A stretch of DNA of 64,000 bases from contig MPNC01000001.1 of assembly GCA_002238825.1 (NCBI GenBank), positions 372,001-436,000 on the forward strand, given 5' to 3'. A program made the translations under genes and the position numbers. Below, piece after piece: positions 52,522 through 61,126 of the stretch; within the stretch, counting starts at the first letter, position 1, and each line of letters opens with the position of its first letter. The stretch is from SAR202 cluster bacterium bin87 (GTDB lineage Bacteria > Chloroflexota > Dehalococcoidia > Lucifugimonadales > UBA3495). The notes beneath the pieces are model-generated. The model had not been told where the DNA came from. It saw only the letters and a list, made by a program, of their open reading frames with translations, and ran no database searches.

Positions 52522-52779
52522 ATGAGCAGCACCATTCAATACTCCGCCTTCACAAGGCTGTTGACCCACAACAACCGGGTCCACGACATGGAGGGGATGC
52601 TGCGGAAGATGTGGGTCCCGTCGGACTGGGAAACCGCCGACGCGGACAATGGCGACTCGTGGATTCCGAACCCCTTTGCCGAGCTTCAGGATGACCTGGA
52701 CCGAGAGGCCCGGGCGTGCCTGGTGAGTTGCTGGGCGGCATTACCGGCGCAGCGGGAGGACGATGACCTCATCGCGTGA
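52522..52779 (+). CDS. Small hypothetical protein between nrdR and nrdJ
   Basis: This 85-residue protein starts MSSTIQYSAFTRLL and is rich in Trp, Asp and Glu (VPSDWETADADNGDSW, FAELQDDLDREARACLVS). It could be a short helical protein. I recognise no family. The ATG at 52522 is chosen because the upstream in-frame stretch is basic and protein-unlike; a GGGAGGT lies 13-14 bp upstream, a loose ribosome-binding site. Location within the nrdR-nrdJ segment hints at a link to deoxynucleotide synthesis, but nothing in the sequence proves it. Confidence 0.5.
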   Translation: MSSTIQYSAFTRLLTHNNRVHDMEGMLRKMWVPSDWETADADNGDSWIPNPFAELQDDLDREARACLVSCWAALPAQREDDDLIA

Positions 52780-52885
52780 ACGCGTCCACCGTCATGGACG
52801 GCCGACGGCGGCGGAGGTTGCTCCGCCCCGCCGGATGCTGACGAATCAACTCCACCATGAGCCTGTCGCTCGGGAGCCTGAAGAA

Positions 52886-53332
52886 ATGCAACATTCGGTG
52901 CATTACAACGTAGATATCCACTGTGGTCCCTGCCCGGAAGGCGCAGAGGCCGAGATTGCCCAACGGTTGCGCACCGCGTTTCCGGTGACCAACTGTCGGA
53001 ACACCCCCACGGGACTGGCGCTCCGCCTGACCGCGGGCCACCAGTACGCGTACGGGGCGCTGAAGGACTTTGCAGACCTGATCGCCGATACGCTGACGCA
53101 GCGGGGAATCAGCATGACTTCCGGGGTAGTGCGCCTGGTCACCAGGGGAACCCCGGGCGAGGAAGGAGTCTGGGATCGCGTGCAGGACGCAACGGCTGCA
53201 TTGGTCGGATTGGACCTGCGCCCCCAGCGCGAGACTCCGGTGTTGTACTTCTACAAGGGATTGCGGTTCGATCTGGACCTTGCCGCACGGCTCAAGGAGA
53301 CGAACCAGAGGAGCGAGGTCGTAGGAATATGA
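52886..53332 (+). CDS. Hypothetical protein between nrdR and nrdJ
   Basis: This 148-residue protein has an early HCGPCPEGAEAEIAQRLRTA stretch with two Cys residues, then a well-formed alpha/beta pattern (ALRLTAGHQYAYGALKDFAD, VLYFYKGLRFDLDLAARL). I do not recognise the family. The ATG at 52886 follows GGGAGCCTGAAGAA, and a hairpin (GCGGAG/CTCCGC at 52811-52826) lies just upstream, which argues against longer starts. It is followed by a GC-rich hairpin and nrdJ. Its constant neighbourhood with a class II reductase might indicate an auxiliary role, but this is inference. Confidence 0.55.
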   Translation: MQHSVHYNVDIHCGPCPEGAEAEIAQRLRTAFPVTNCRNTPTGLALRLTAGHQYAYGALKDFADLIADTLTQRGISMTSGVVRLVTRGTPGEEGVWDRVQDATAALVGLDLRPQRETPVLYFYKGLRFDLDLAARLKETNQRSEVVGI

Positions 53333-53336
53333 TCAT

Positions 53337-53370
53337 GCGGCGGGGCGTTGGCGCGCCGGCGCCCCGCCGC
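53337..53370 (+). terminator. GC-rich hairpin upstream of nrdJ
   Basis: GCGGCGGGGCG and CGCCCCGCCGC form a perfect 11-bp stem whose loop contains GGCGCGCC. No T-run follows. It may terminate or stabilise the upstream transcript. Confidence 0.55.
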
Positions 53371-53459
53371 ACCAAATCGATAAACCCCGGCGCGCGAAAG
53401 GGTTGATGGTTTAGACTACGGCTGGGCACGGGAGCCCGATGCTAATCGTCGTCCTTGGT

Positions 53460-53488
53460 CTGTCAATCATAAACTTGAACAATATAAA
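53460..53488 (+). promoter_or_regulatory. Putative nrdJ promoter
   Basis: CTGTCA (53460-53465) and TATAAA (53483-53488) are spaced by 17 bp. The -10 overlaps GAACAATATAAATG, a weak NrdR-box-like core. Transcription would begin just before the AGGGAGGT ribosome-binding site at 53497-53504. I saw no B12-box or cobalamin riboswitch. Confidence 0.45.
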
Positions 53489-53511
53489 TGAGTTCCAGGG
53501 AGGTAAATGCT

Positions 53512-55953
53512 GTGGCAACGGCTATGGGAATTGATTCGGTGGGAAGCGCGGATTCAACCGATCCGGTGAGGCGGCGTATACGTGACGCAATGGTCGCGGC
53601 CGGCATCGCCGGCGAATGCAACGACAGAAACGGGACCCTGACCGATAATGCCAGGGTCGTGCTGCAGCGCAGGTATCTTTCCAAAGACCGAGAAGGCAAC
53701 GTGTTGGAAGACCCGGAAGGGATGTTCCACCGCGTGGCGCGCAACCTGTCACAATCGGAAACGCTGTACGGCGCCACGGACGCGCAGCGCACCGCCGTAG
53801 AGGAGCGGTTCTACGGTGTGATGCGGCGGCTGGAGTTCCTGCCGAACTCCCCGACGTTGATGAACGCCGGACGCGAATTGCAACAGCTGTCCGCGTGTTT
53901 CGTTTTGCCGGTCGAGGATTCGCTGGATTCCATCTTCACCAAGGTCAAAGAGACGGCGCTGATCCACAAGAGTGGGGGCGGCACGGGGTTTGCTTTTTCG
54001 CGGCTGCGGCCGGAGGGCGACGTCGTCGGTTCCACTGGAGGCGTGGCGTCGGGCCCGGTGAGCTTCATCAATGCGTTCGATGCGGCCACCGACGTGGTCA
54101 AGCAGGGCGGCACCCGTCGGGGCGCGAACATGGGCATCCTGCACGTGACGCACCCGGACGTGCTCCGGTTCATCAAGTCCAAAGAAGACGGAACCCACCT
54201 GAGCAACTTCAACATTTCGGTGGCGGTCACCGAAGACTTCATGGTCAAGGCGGAAAAGGGCGAGGACTACGACCTCGTGAATCCGCGCACCGGGCAGGTT
54301 TCGGGGCAACTGAATGCCGGGCAGGTTTTCCAGCAGATGACCGAACTGGCGTGGCGTACCGGCGACCCGGGCATCGTGTTCCTGGACCGGATCAACCGCG
54401 ACAACCCCAACCCGCAGCTGGGGGACATCGAGTCGACCAATCCCTGCGGAGAGCAGCCGCTGCTGCCGTACGAGTCGTGTAACCTGGGTTCACTGAACCT
54501 GGCCCGTATGGTCCGCTACACGGCGGACGACGTCGAGGTCGACTGGGACCGGATGAGCGAAGTGATCACAACGGCCGTGCACATGCTGGACTGCGTGATC
54601 GACATGAACGACTATCCGATACAGGAAATCGCGGACATGAGCCGTCGCACCCGGCGCATCGGCCTGGGTGTCATGGGATGGTCGGATCTACTGATCCAGA
54701 TGGGCGTGCGCTACGACAGCGTGGAGGCCCTGGAACTGGCCCGCGAGGTGATGAAGTTCATCCAGGAAGAAACCTACCGGGCATCGTGCGAGCTGGCAGA
54801 ATCCCGGGGCCCGTTCCCGGAATGGGAAAACAGCGCGTACAACGAAGGGTCCGCTTCGTTGCCGATGCGTAACTCGGCGCCGGTCACCATCGCGCCCACC
54901 GGAACTATCAGCATCATCGCCGGCGCCTCCAGCGGTATTGAGCCGCTGTTCGCCCTGTCCTACGTGCGGAACGTGATGGACAACACGCGCTTGGTGGAAG
55001 GCAACGCCTTCCTGGAAGCCGTGGCGCGGCACGAAGGGTTTTACACGCCCGAGTTGATGGAGCGACTGGCCAGCGTCGGGTCACTGGAAGACCTGGACGT
55101 ACCGGAATGGGTCAAGAATGTGTTCCGGGTCTCACACGACATCGATCCCCGGTGGCACGTGCGGATGCAGGCCGCATTCCAGGAGTACACGGACAACGCG
55201 GTGTCCAAGACGATCAACTTCTCCCACGAGGCGACGGTGGATGATGTGGCGGAAGCCTACCGGTCCGCCTACACCCTGGGATGCAAGGGAATCACCGTGT
55301 ACCGGGATGGCAGCAAGGCGGAGCAGGTGTTGAGCACCGGCAGCGGATCTCAGGAATCGGCAGACGACAACCTCGCCGATCCGGATGATCCGGATGCGGT
55401 AAAGATCATCGGGCTCGGTAGCCGGGTGCCCCGGCGCCGGCCGCGGCAGATCCACGGCATCACGGAGCGGGTGCGTACCGGACACGGCAACATGTACGTC
55501 ACCGTGAACATGGACGCTGACGGGATGCCCTTTGAGGTGTTCGGGGCCATGGGCAAGGCCGGCGGATGCGACGCGGCGCTGCTGGAGGCGGTTTCACGCC
55601 TGGTATCGCTGGCGCTGCGTGCTGGCATTGATCCCAGCGAGGTCACCCGGCAACTGCGCGGGATCACCTGCTGCCCCGCGTGGGATAACGGCGTGCTGGT
55701 GGGATCCGGGCCCGACGCGGTCGCGCTGGTGCTGGACAACATCACCAACGGCGGGAACGCCCTGGAAAGCGCGCCTACCAGCGTGCAATTGACCCTGGCC
55801 GGGGAGGCCACCGTAAACGGGACCAACGGCCATTCGCCGGCGCCGGTGTATCCCACGGGCTTCTCCCAGCGGTGCCCGGAATGCAACGGGGGCGTGGTCA
55901 ACCAGGAGGGCTGCCTCACTTGCTATTCCTGTGGTTGGAACAAGTGTGAGTAA
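53512..55953 (+). CDS. nrdJ: Class II (adenosylcobalamin-dependent) ribonucleotide reductase
   Basis: This 813-residue enzyme reduces ribonucleotides to deoxyribonucleotides using a 5'-deoxyadenosyl radical. Conserved parts are ACFVLPVEDSLDSIF near residue 130, SGGGTGFAFSRLRPEGD near 155, NPCGEQPLLPYESCNLGSLN with active-site Cys and Glu near 310, and APTGTISIIAGASSGIEPLF near 460. The C-terminal zinc-ribbon CPECNGG...CLTCYSCGW carries the redox Cys pair. A GTG start at 53512 with AGGGAGGT seven bases upstream is preferred over an ATG 24 bp earlier. It depends on B12, as does MetH in this window. It lies near nrdR, its likely repressor. Confidence 0.95.
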   Translation: MATAMGIDSVGSADSTDPVRRRIRDAMVAAGIAGECNDRNGTLTDNARVVLQRRYLSKDREGNVLEDPEGMFHRVARNLSQSETLYGATDAQRTAVEERFYGVMRRLEFLPNSPTLMNAGRELQQLSACFVLPVEDSLDSIFTKVKETALIHKSGGGTGFAFSRLRPEGDVVGSTGGVASGPVSFINAFDAATDVVKQGGTRRGANMGILHVTHPDVLRFIKSKEDGTHLSNFNISVAVTEDFMVKAEKGEDYDLVNPRTGQVSGQLNAGQVFQQMTELAWRTGDPGIVFLDRINRDNPNPQLGDIESTNPCGEQPLLPYESCNLGSLNLARMVRYTADDVEVDWDRMSEVITTAVHMLDCVIDMNDYPIQEIADMSRRTRRIGLGVMGWSDLLIQMGVRYDSVEALELAREVMKFIQEETYRASCELAESRGPFPEWENSAYNEGSASLPMRNSAPVTIAPTGTISIIAGASSGIEPLFALSYVRNVMDNTRLVEGNAFLEAVARHEGFYTPELMERLASVGSLEDLDVPEWVKNVFRVSHDIDPRWHVRMQAAFQEYTDNAVSKTINFSHEATVDDVAEAYRSAYTLGCKGITVYRDGSKAEQVLSTGSGSQESADDNLADPDDPDAVKIIGLGSRVPRRRPRQIHGITERVRTGHGNMYVTVNMDADGMPFEVFGAMGKAGGCDAALLEAVSRLVSLALRAGIDPSEVTRQLRGITCCPAWDNGVLVGSGPDAVALVLDNITNGGNALESAPTSVQLTLAGEATVNGTNGHSPAPVYPTGFSQRCPECNGGVVNQEGCLTCYSCGWNKCE

Positions 55954-56020
55954 GCACGTGTGCTACCTGCTGATTGGAGTGCCGTTCAGCAATGCTCGCG
56001 CCGGCTGTGCGGAGGGTGCG

Positions 56021-56029
56021 TGCTATAAT
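56021..56029 (+). promoter_or_regulatory. Extended -10 promoter of the pdxA operon
   Basis: TGCTATAAT is a perfect extended -10 (TGC plus TATAAT), 50 bp before the pdxA start codon. It matches the element in front of leuC and the SDR gene. Confidence 0.65.
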
Positions 56030-56078
56030 TTGCCGCCAATCGACCCCCCTTGGCCCGCGATGGCGGAAGAGGCGTGAC

Positions 56079-57122
56079 ATGGTATCTGCGCAGGAAAACG
56101 AAACTATACGACCGGCCATCGCGATCACCATGGGCGACCCGTGTGGCATCGGGCCGGAAGTGGTGGTCAAGGCGCTGGCCGACCCGCGGGTCTACGCCGC
56201 GTGCCGGCCGGTAGTAGTGGGCAACGTCCACGCCATGGAAGAGGCGGCGCGCCTTACCGGGCTGGGCCTGGGCATCAACCCTACAGATGATCCCACGGCC
56301 GCCGGCGACGATCCGTCGGTGGTGGACGTGGTGGACATCGGGAACCTGAACCCGGAGGACATCACCGTCGGCCAGATCAGCATCCCCTGCGGCAAGGCGG
56401 CCATGGAATGGGTCAGCAAGGCCGGACAACTGGCGATGGCGGGCGTGGTCGACGGGCTGGCGACGGCTCCGTTGAACAAGGAAGCCGCCGCGCTGGCCGG
56501 ATACGAAGCCATCGGGCACATGGAATTGCTGCAGGAGCTATCCGGCGCCAAAACAGTCGCCACCATGCTGATGGCCAAGAACCTGCGGGTTGTCCACCTG
56601 ACGACGCACCGGTCGCTGCGGGTAGCGTGCGACTACGTCAAGAAGGACCGAATCCTCGACTACCTGCGACTGACCGACGACAACTTCCGGAAGTGGGGAT
56701 TCGCCAATCCGCGTATCGGGGTCGCGGCGTTGAATCCGCATGGCAGCGACGGCGGCTTGCTGGGTAACGAGGAGGCGGAAGAGATCGCGCCGGCGGTGCA
56801 GCAGGCGCAGGGCGAAGGGATAAATGCCATCGGCCCGGTGCCCGCCGACATCATCTTCCACCAGGCGATCCAGGACCGGTATGACGTGACGCTGTGCATG
56901 TACCACGACCAGGGGCACATCCCGGTCAAGGTGTACGGTTTCGAGGAGAGCATCACCGCCAACCTGGGTCTCCCGTTCATCCGCACGTCGGTTGACCACG
57001 GGACGGCGTTCGACATCGCCGGTAAGAACCTGGCGGACCACACCTCCATGGTGGAATCAATCCGGATGGCGGTGGCCTTCGCCCGGGGCGACGGGCTGAC
57101 GGACGGCTGGGGTGAGGGTTAA
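56079..57122 (+). CDS. pdxA: 4-hydroxythreonine-4-phosphate dehydrogenase family protein
   Basis: This 347-residue metal- and NAD-dependent enzyme oxidises 4-hydroxythreonine-4-phosphate in pyridoxal-phosphate synthesis. Motifs are ITMGDPCGIGPEVVVKAL near the start, GHMELLQELSGAKT near residue 150, the ALNPHGSDGGLLGNEE segment near 225, and TSVDHGTAFDIAGKNLAD near 305. PdxA2-type paralogues act in sugar-acid catabolism (4-phospho-erythronate derivatives), so the specific role is less certain than the family. The ATG at 56079 follows GGAAGAGG. A HEPN-like gene and proC follow closely. Confidence 0.9.
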   Translation: MVSAQENETIRPAIAITMGDPCGIGPEVVVKALADPRVYAACRPVVVGNVHAMEEAARLTGLGLGINPTDDPTAAGDDPSVVDVVDIGNLNPEDITVGQISIPCGKAAMEWVSKAGQLAMAGVVDGLATAPLNKEAAALAGYEAIGHMELLQELSGAKTVATMLMAKNLRVVHLTTHRSLRVACDYVKKDRILDYLRLTDDNFRKWGFANPRIGVAALNPHGSDGGLLGNEEAEEIAPAVQQAQGEGINAIGPVPADIIFHQAIQDRYDVTLCMYHDQGHIPVKVYGFEESITANLGLPFIRTSVDHGTAFDIAGKNLADHTSMVESIRMAVAFARGDGLTDGWGEG

Positions 57123-57126
57123 CGCT

Positions 57127-57672
57127 ATGAGCACCTCCGCACCGGATTTGCCGGCGCACGGTGTTCAAAGTACCGAAGACCGTCTCCGGATCAGTTTGCG
57201 TATGATAATCCAGGCCCGCGAAGAACTGAAGATGGGTAGCCGCTTGCAGGCGGGCGAAAAAGCTTGGGGCGCCGTGGTGCACCCAGTGAAAGCCATCGCC
57301 GAACAACGCGGCTGGCGGCATAAGTCCCACCAGGACGTGCACGCGGTCATGAGTCAAGTCGTGCTGGAATACGGTTTTGATAGTGACCAGGTGCAGGCCC
57401 TTTCGGAAGCGTACCGCGTGGGTCACGAGAATTTTTACGAAAATTTCCGCAGCCCGGAAGAGTTGTCCGAGATGATTGACGGAGTTGAGCGGGTAGTGGA
57501 GGCATTGATCGACCTGACGACGAGTCCGCCCCGCCAGTTCACCATTACCAGCAATGTCCAGTTGAGACGGTTGCGGCGGCTCACTGGCATTGACGACCTG
57601 GCAATCGGCGATACGTCTGATGTAGGATTTTCCATGAAGCACGGCATGATGGACGGCGCGGGCGAGGGCTAG
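57127..57672 (+). CDS. HEPN/PaREP1-like protein
   Basis: This 181-residue protein has an N-terminal helical segment RISLRMIIQAREELKMGSRL and QAGEKAWGAVVHPVKAIAEQ followed by RGWRHKSHQDVHA. That arrangement is seen in PaREP1-type HEPN-like helical domains, which in other proteins are often RNases or partners of nucleotidyltransferases. The rest (residues 70-180) is helical without a clear motif; it lacks the Rx4-6H RNase motif in a certain form. It starts 4 bp after pdxA and ends 4 bp before proC, so it is co-transcribed with both. Its role there is unclear. Confidence 0.65.
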   Translation: MSTSAPDLPAHGVQSTEDRLRISLRMIIQAREELKMGSRLQAGEKAWGAVVHPVKAIAEQRGWRHKSHQDVHAVMSQVVLEYGFDSDQVQALSEAYRVGHENFYENFRSPEELSEMIDGVERVVEALIDLTTSPPRQFTITSNVQLRRLRRLTGIDDLAIGDTSDVGFSMKHGMMDGAGEG

Positions 57673-57676
57673 AGCA

Positions 57677-58480
57677 ATGAACATCGGGTTCATCGGCGGC
57701 GGAACCATGGCCGAGGCTATCCTGGCCGGAATGCTGGATGCCGGCGTTGCCGACGCCAGCGACGTGATGGTCGGAGAACCGGTTCCCGCGCGACGGGATT
57801 ACCTGGCCGAAAGGTACGGCGTCGGGGTCTCGGGGGAAAACGACGCGGTTGTTGACGTATCCGAACTGATCGCGCTGGCGGTGAAACCGCAGGACCTTTC
57901 GAAAGTGTACGCCGACATCGGCGGATCTTTCGGAAGCGCGAAATCGCTGATGTCCATCGTGGCCGGCGCCACGATGACGTCACTGGCAAACGGCATGCAG
58001 CACGAGGGCATCATCCGCGTCATGCCCAACACGCCGGCCCAGATCGGTGAAGGAATGACGATGTGGACCTGCGCTCCCTCGGTGAGCCAGGCGCATCGCG
58101 AAGCCACCGATGCCATGCTTTCCACCATCGGCGATTCGATCTACGTCGACGACGAGAAATACATGGACATGGCGACCGCGCTCAGCGCCAGCGGACCGGC
58201 CTATGTGTTCCTGATAGTCGAGGCCCTGATCGACGCCGGAGTTTACGTGGGATTGCCTCGCGACGTTTCCCGGCGGCTGGCATTGCAAACGGTCAAGGGA
58301 AGCGTGCAGCTGATCTTTGAGACAGGCAAGCATCCGGGCGAGCTCAAGGACATGGTGACGTCGCCGGGGGGTACCACGGCGGAGGGACTGCAAGCCCTGG
58401 AACGCGCGGGCGTGCCGGCGGCTCTGGTAGATGCGGTGAACGCCGCGTATTTGAAATCCGTCCGACTGGGCCAGAACTAG
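57677..58480 (+). CDS. proC: Pyrroline-5-carboxylate reductase
   Basis: This 267-residue NAD(P)H-dependent enzyme makes proline from pyrroline-5-carboxylate. The Rossmann motif IGFIGGGTMAEAILAGML opens the protein. VMPNTPAQIGEGMT lies near residue 115, the dimerisation helices carry ALSASGPAYVFLIVEALIDAG near 170, and VTSPGGTTAEGLQALE near 228 forms the active site. It is complete and the usual length. It follows the HEPN-like gene by 4 bp and is probably translated from the pdxA transcript. Confidence 0.95.
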   Translation: MNIGFIGGGTMAEAILAGMLDAGVADASDVMVGEPVPARRDYLAERYGVGVSGENDAVVDVSELIALAVKPQDLSKVYADIGGSFGSAKSLMSIVAGATMTSLANGMQHEGIIRVMPNTPAQIGEGMTMWTCAPSVSQAHREATDAMLSTIGDSIYVDDEKYMDMATALSASGPAYVFLIVEALIDAGVYVGLPRDVSRRLALQTVKGSVQLIFETGKHPGELKDMVTSPGGTTAEGLQALERAGVPAALVDAVNAAYLKSVRLGQN

Positions 58481-58508
58481 GCTCGTTGGGCTATTCGGGG
58501 ATCCCGGC

Positions 58509-58784
58509 ATGCTCCAACTCCTGAGCTTATTCATCACGCTGTGCTACCTGCTGCTGCTGGCCCGCATCATCCTGGGCTTTGTGGTGCAGTACATGTCGAC
58601 CCAGGGAAGCGGGACGCCCGACGTACTCGCTCGCCTCTACGAGGTAGTGTTTTCGTTGACCGAACCGGTGCTTGGGCCAATCCGGCGCGTGTTGCCGCAG
58701 ACCGGTATGATAGATTTCAGCCCGCTGGTCGTGATGATCGTGCTGGTGGTGGTCCAATATGCCCTGAGGGCGTTGTTAGCCTAG
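58509..58784 (+). CDS. YggT-family membrane protein
   Basis: This 91-residue protein has two hydrophobic segments (residues 4-25 and 72-90) separated by a loop with the family motif LTEPVLGPIRRVLPQTGMIDFSP. YggT proteins are linked to osmotic tolerance and cell shape and are often encoded next to proC or division genes, as here (28 bp after proC). The exact biochemical function is unknown. Confidence 0.85.
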   Translation: MLQLLSLFITLCYLLLLARIILGFVVQYMSTQGSGTPDVLARLYEVVFSLTEPVLGPIRRVLPQTGMIDFSPLVVMIVLVVVQYALRALLA

Positions 58785-58826
58785 GGTTCAGACCGGTCCC
58801 GCAATTGGGGGCGAAGGAGAGCGCTG

Positions 58827-59474
58827 GTGTCCGGATCAACATCTCGGTCGCAGCGCAAACTCTGGACAGCGGGAGGGCTCCGCCCAACGGATCTCCAGCT
58901 GCTTCGGTCGGCGTACGCTGACGAAATGCCCCAAACCACAGGTGGGTCACCAAGCCTGGTGATCCTGTGCGGATTGCCCGGCACCGGCAAGTCCCATTTC
59001 GCGAGAGAGCTGGCCGGTCGCGCCCCCTTCGTCTGGCTGAACAGCGACCGGACCCGCAAGTTTCTGGTCGACCGGCCGAGCTACAGCCGCCGGGAGCACC
59101 GCCGGGTGTTTTCCGCCATGCACGTGCTGACCCGTGGGTACCTGAGGGACGGCTATTCAGTGGTGTTTGACGCTACCAATCTCAACGAGAACGTGCGCCG
59201 GCCGCTCTATGAATCCGCAGACGGGGCTGGCGTTGAACCGTTGATAATCCGTTTCACCGCGCCTTCGGGACTGGTGCGCCGTCGCCTGGCGGATCGGGCA
59301 GCAGGGGTCAATGAAGCCTCGCAGAGCGATGCCACGTGGGACGTGTACTCGCGCATGGCGGTGGCCGACCAACCGGTTCCGCGCCCGCACCTGCTGGTCG
59401 CCGGCCCCGAGGACACGGAGGCCGTATTGCTTGAGACCCTGCAACGCACCGGTTGGTCGCCGATTGTGCCGTAA
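58827..59474 (+). CDS. P-loop kinase of the zeta-toxin/AAA_33 type
   Basis: This 215-residue protein has a Walker A ILCGLPGTGKSHFARELA near residue 50, then NSDRTRKFL, and a second phosphate-binding segment VVFDATNLNENVRRPLYE near 115, the layout of predicted P-loop kinases related to zeta toxin and polynucleotide kinases. The C-terminal helices have RLADRAAG with Arg residues that may contact phosphates. No epsilon-like antitoxin is adjacent, so a housekeeping kinase is more likely than a toxin. GTG was chosen as start behind GAAGGAGAGC. Confidence 0.78.
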   Translation: MSGSTSRSQRKLWTAGGLRPTDLQLLRSAYADEMPQTTGGSPSLVILCGLPGTGKSHFARELAGRAPFVWLNSDRTRKFLVDRPSYSRREHRRVFSAMHVLTRGYLRDGYSVVFDATNLNENVRRPLYESADGAGVEPLIIRFTAPSGLVRRRLADRAAGVNEASQSDATWDVYSRMAVADQPVPRPHLLVAGPEDTEAVLLETLQRTGWSPIVP

Positions 59475-59534
59475 CCGGGCGGTTGGCATAATCGGGCCAG
59501 CAACCGCGAATCAACCGGTTCCAGGAGAGGCAGT

Positions 59535-61069
59535 ATGGCAACAACGATCAAGGTTACCGCCGGCGACGCGACCGAGTTCGCAACGCCGGCGCTGGTGGTG
59601 AATCTGTTCCAGGGAGTAACGCAGCCGGGAGGCGGCACTGGCGCCGTGGACCGCGCGCTGGGCGGAGCGATTTCGCAGCTGATTGCGGACGGTGAGATCA
59701 AGGGCAAAATCGGTGAGCTCACTTTGATCCACACCATGGATCGGATTACCGCCAAACGGGTGGTGGTGGCCGGCCTGGGAAAATCCGAGGACTTCGACAC
59801 GGCTGCGGTACGGCGCGTCAGCGGCGATGTGGCCCGGTTCCTGCGCCGGAAGGGCATCGGCGAGTACGCGACCATCGCCCACGGCGCTGGCATCGGGGGA
59901 TTGAACGCCGCCGAGTCGGCCCAGGCGATTGCCGAGGGCACGCTGCTCGGCCTGTACAAGTTCGATACCTACCGCAGCAACGGCAACGGGTCCTCCGCAG
60001 GTGATGACGCCGATGATTTCGACGCCGGGATCCAAAGCGTGACCATCGTGGAGCGCGACGCGGACACGATCACGGCATTGGCCGGCGGCGCCTCTGCGGG
60101 GACCGTGCTGGCGGAGTCGACGATGCTTGCCCGTGACCTGGTGAACCATCCTGCCAACGTGATGACGCCCACCAGGATGGCTGAGACGGCGCGAGAGGTC
60201 GCGGAGTCGGTTGGGCTGGAACTGGACGTGATGGACCGGGACCGGATGCGCGAGCACGGCATGGGCGCCTTTCTGGGTGTAGCGCAGGGGAGCGAGGAGC
60301 CGCCCAAGCTGATCGTGATGACCTATCGGGGCGACCCGGAGAACCCGGAGAACAACCTGGGCAAGGGCATCACTTTCGATACGGGAGGCATCTCTCTGAA
60401 GCCCGCCGCAAACATGGAGGCGATGAAGGGCGACATGGCCGGTGGCGCCTCGGTGATCGCGGCGATGCGCGCCATCGGATCGCTCAAGCCAAAAATCAAC
60501 GTGACCGGTTTGATCGCGGCCACGGAGAACATGCCCGGTGGGCGGGCACAGCGTCCCGGCGACGTGGTGACCGCGATGAACGGCAGACCATCGAGGTGAT
60601 CAACACGGACGCCGAGGGGCGATTGGTGCTGGCAGACACCCTTTGTTATGCGCGCAGCCTTGGCCTCACGCGCCTGGTGGACGTGGCAACGCTGACCGGG
60701 GCCATCGTCGTGACGCTGGGCAAGGCCTGCACGGGCATGATGGGAAACTCCAGCAAGCTGGCCAGGGAAGTGGGCGCTGCCGGCGAGCGCAGCGGGGAAC
60801 GCTTCTGGGAACTGCCCATGCTCGAAGACTACCGCGATTTGATCCGCTCCGATGTGGCGGATATGAAGAACTCGGGCGGGCGACAGGCCGGCTCCATCAC
60901 CGCAGCCATGCTGCTGCGGGAATTCGCGGAAGACGTGGACTGGGTCCACCTGGACATCGCCGGAACCTCGACCGCATCCAGCAGCAAGGGGCACCTGGTG
61001 AAGGGCGCCACTGGCGTTCCGACCCGGACGCTGGCACAGCTGGCGATAAACCTGGCGAACGGCAACTGA
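59535..61069 (+). pseudogene. pepA: Leucyl aminopeptidase (M17) interrupted by a frameshift
   Basis: The first frame (354 residues, to 60599) covers the N-terminal domain and the catalytic Lys in GKGITFDTGGISLKP. The rest of the catalytic domain, beginning at the INTDAEGRLVLADTL motif, is in a second frame from 60596 to 61069. In M17 peptidases the text between is MNGKTIEVINTDAEG-like; here the DNA AACGGCAGACCATCGAG lacks one base near 60585-60587. Without a shift the metal ligands and catalytic Arg are lost, so the gene would be inactive. Everything else looks well conserved, suggesting a recent mutation or an assembly error. Confidence 0.85.
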
Positions 61070-61126
61070 ATCCATCGCTCCGGATCATCGCGTAAGCGAG
61101 ACGGACACGCGCAAAGGAGGCCCAGG

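Noticed and set aside
53371-53511. Possible cobalamin riboswitch before nrdJ
   Set aside because: No B12 box or the expected multi-stem layout is visible; the same holds upstream of metH (26518-26642).
58827-59474. Zeta-type toxin of a toxin-antitoxin pair
   Set aside because: No epsilon-like antitoxin gene is adjacent, and proC-yggT lies upstream; a general P-loop kinase is the safer call.
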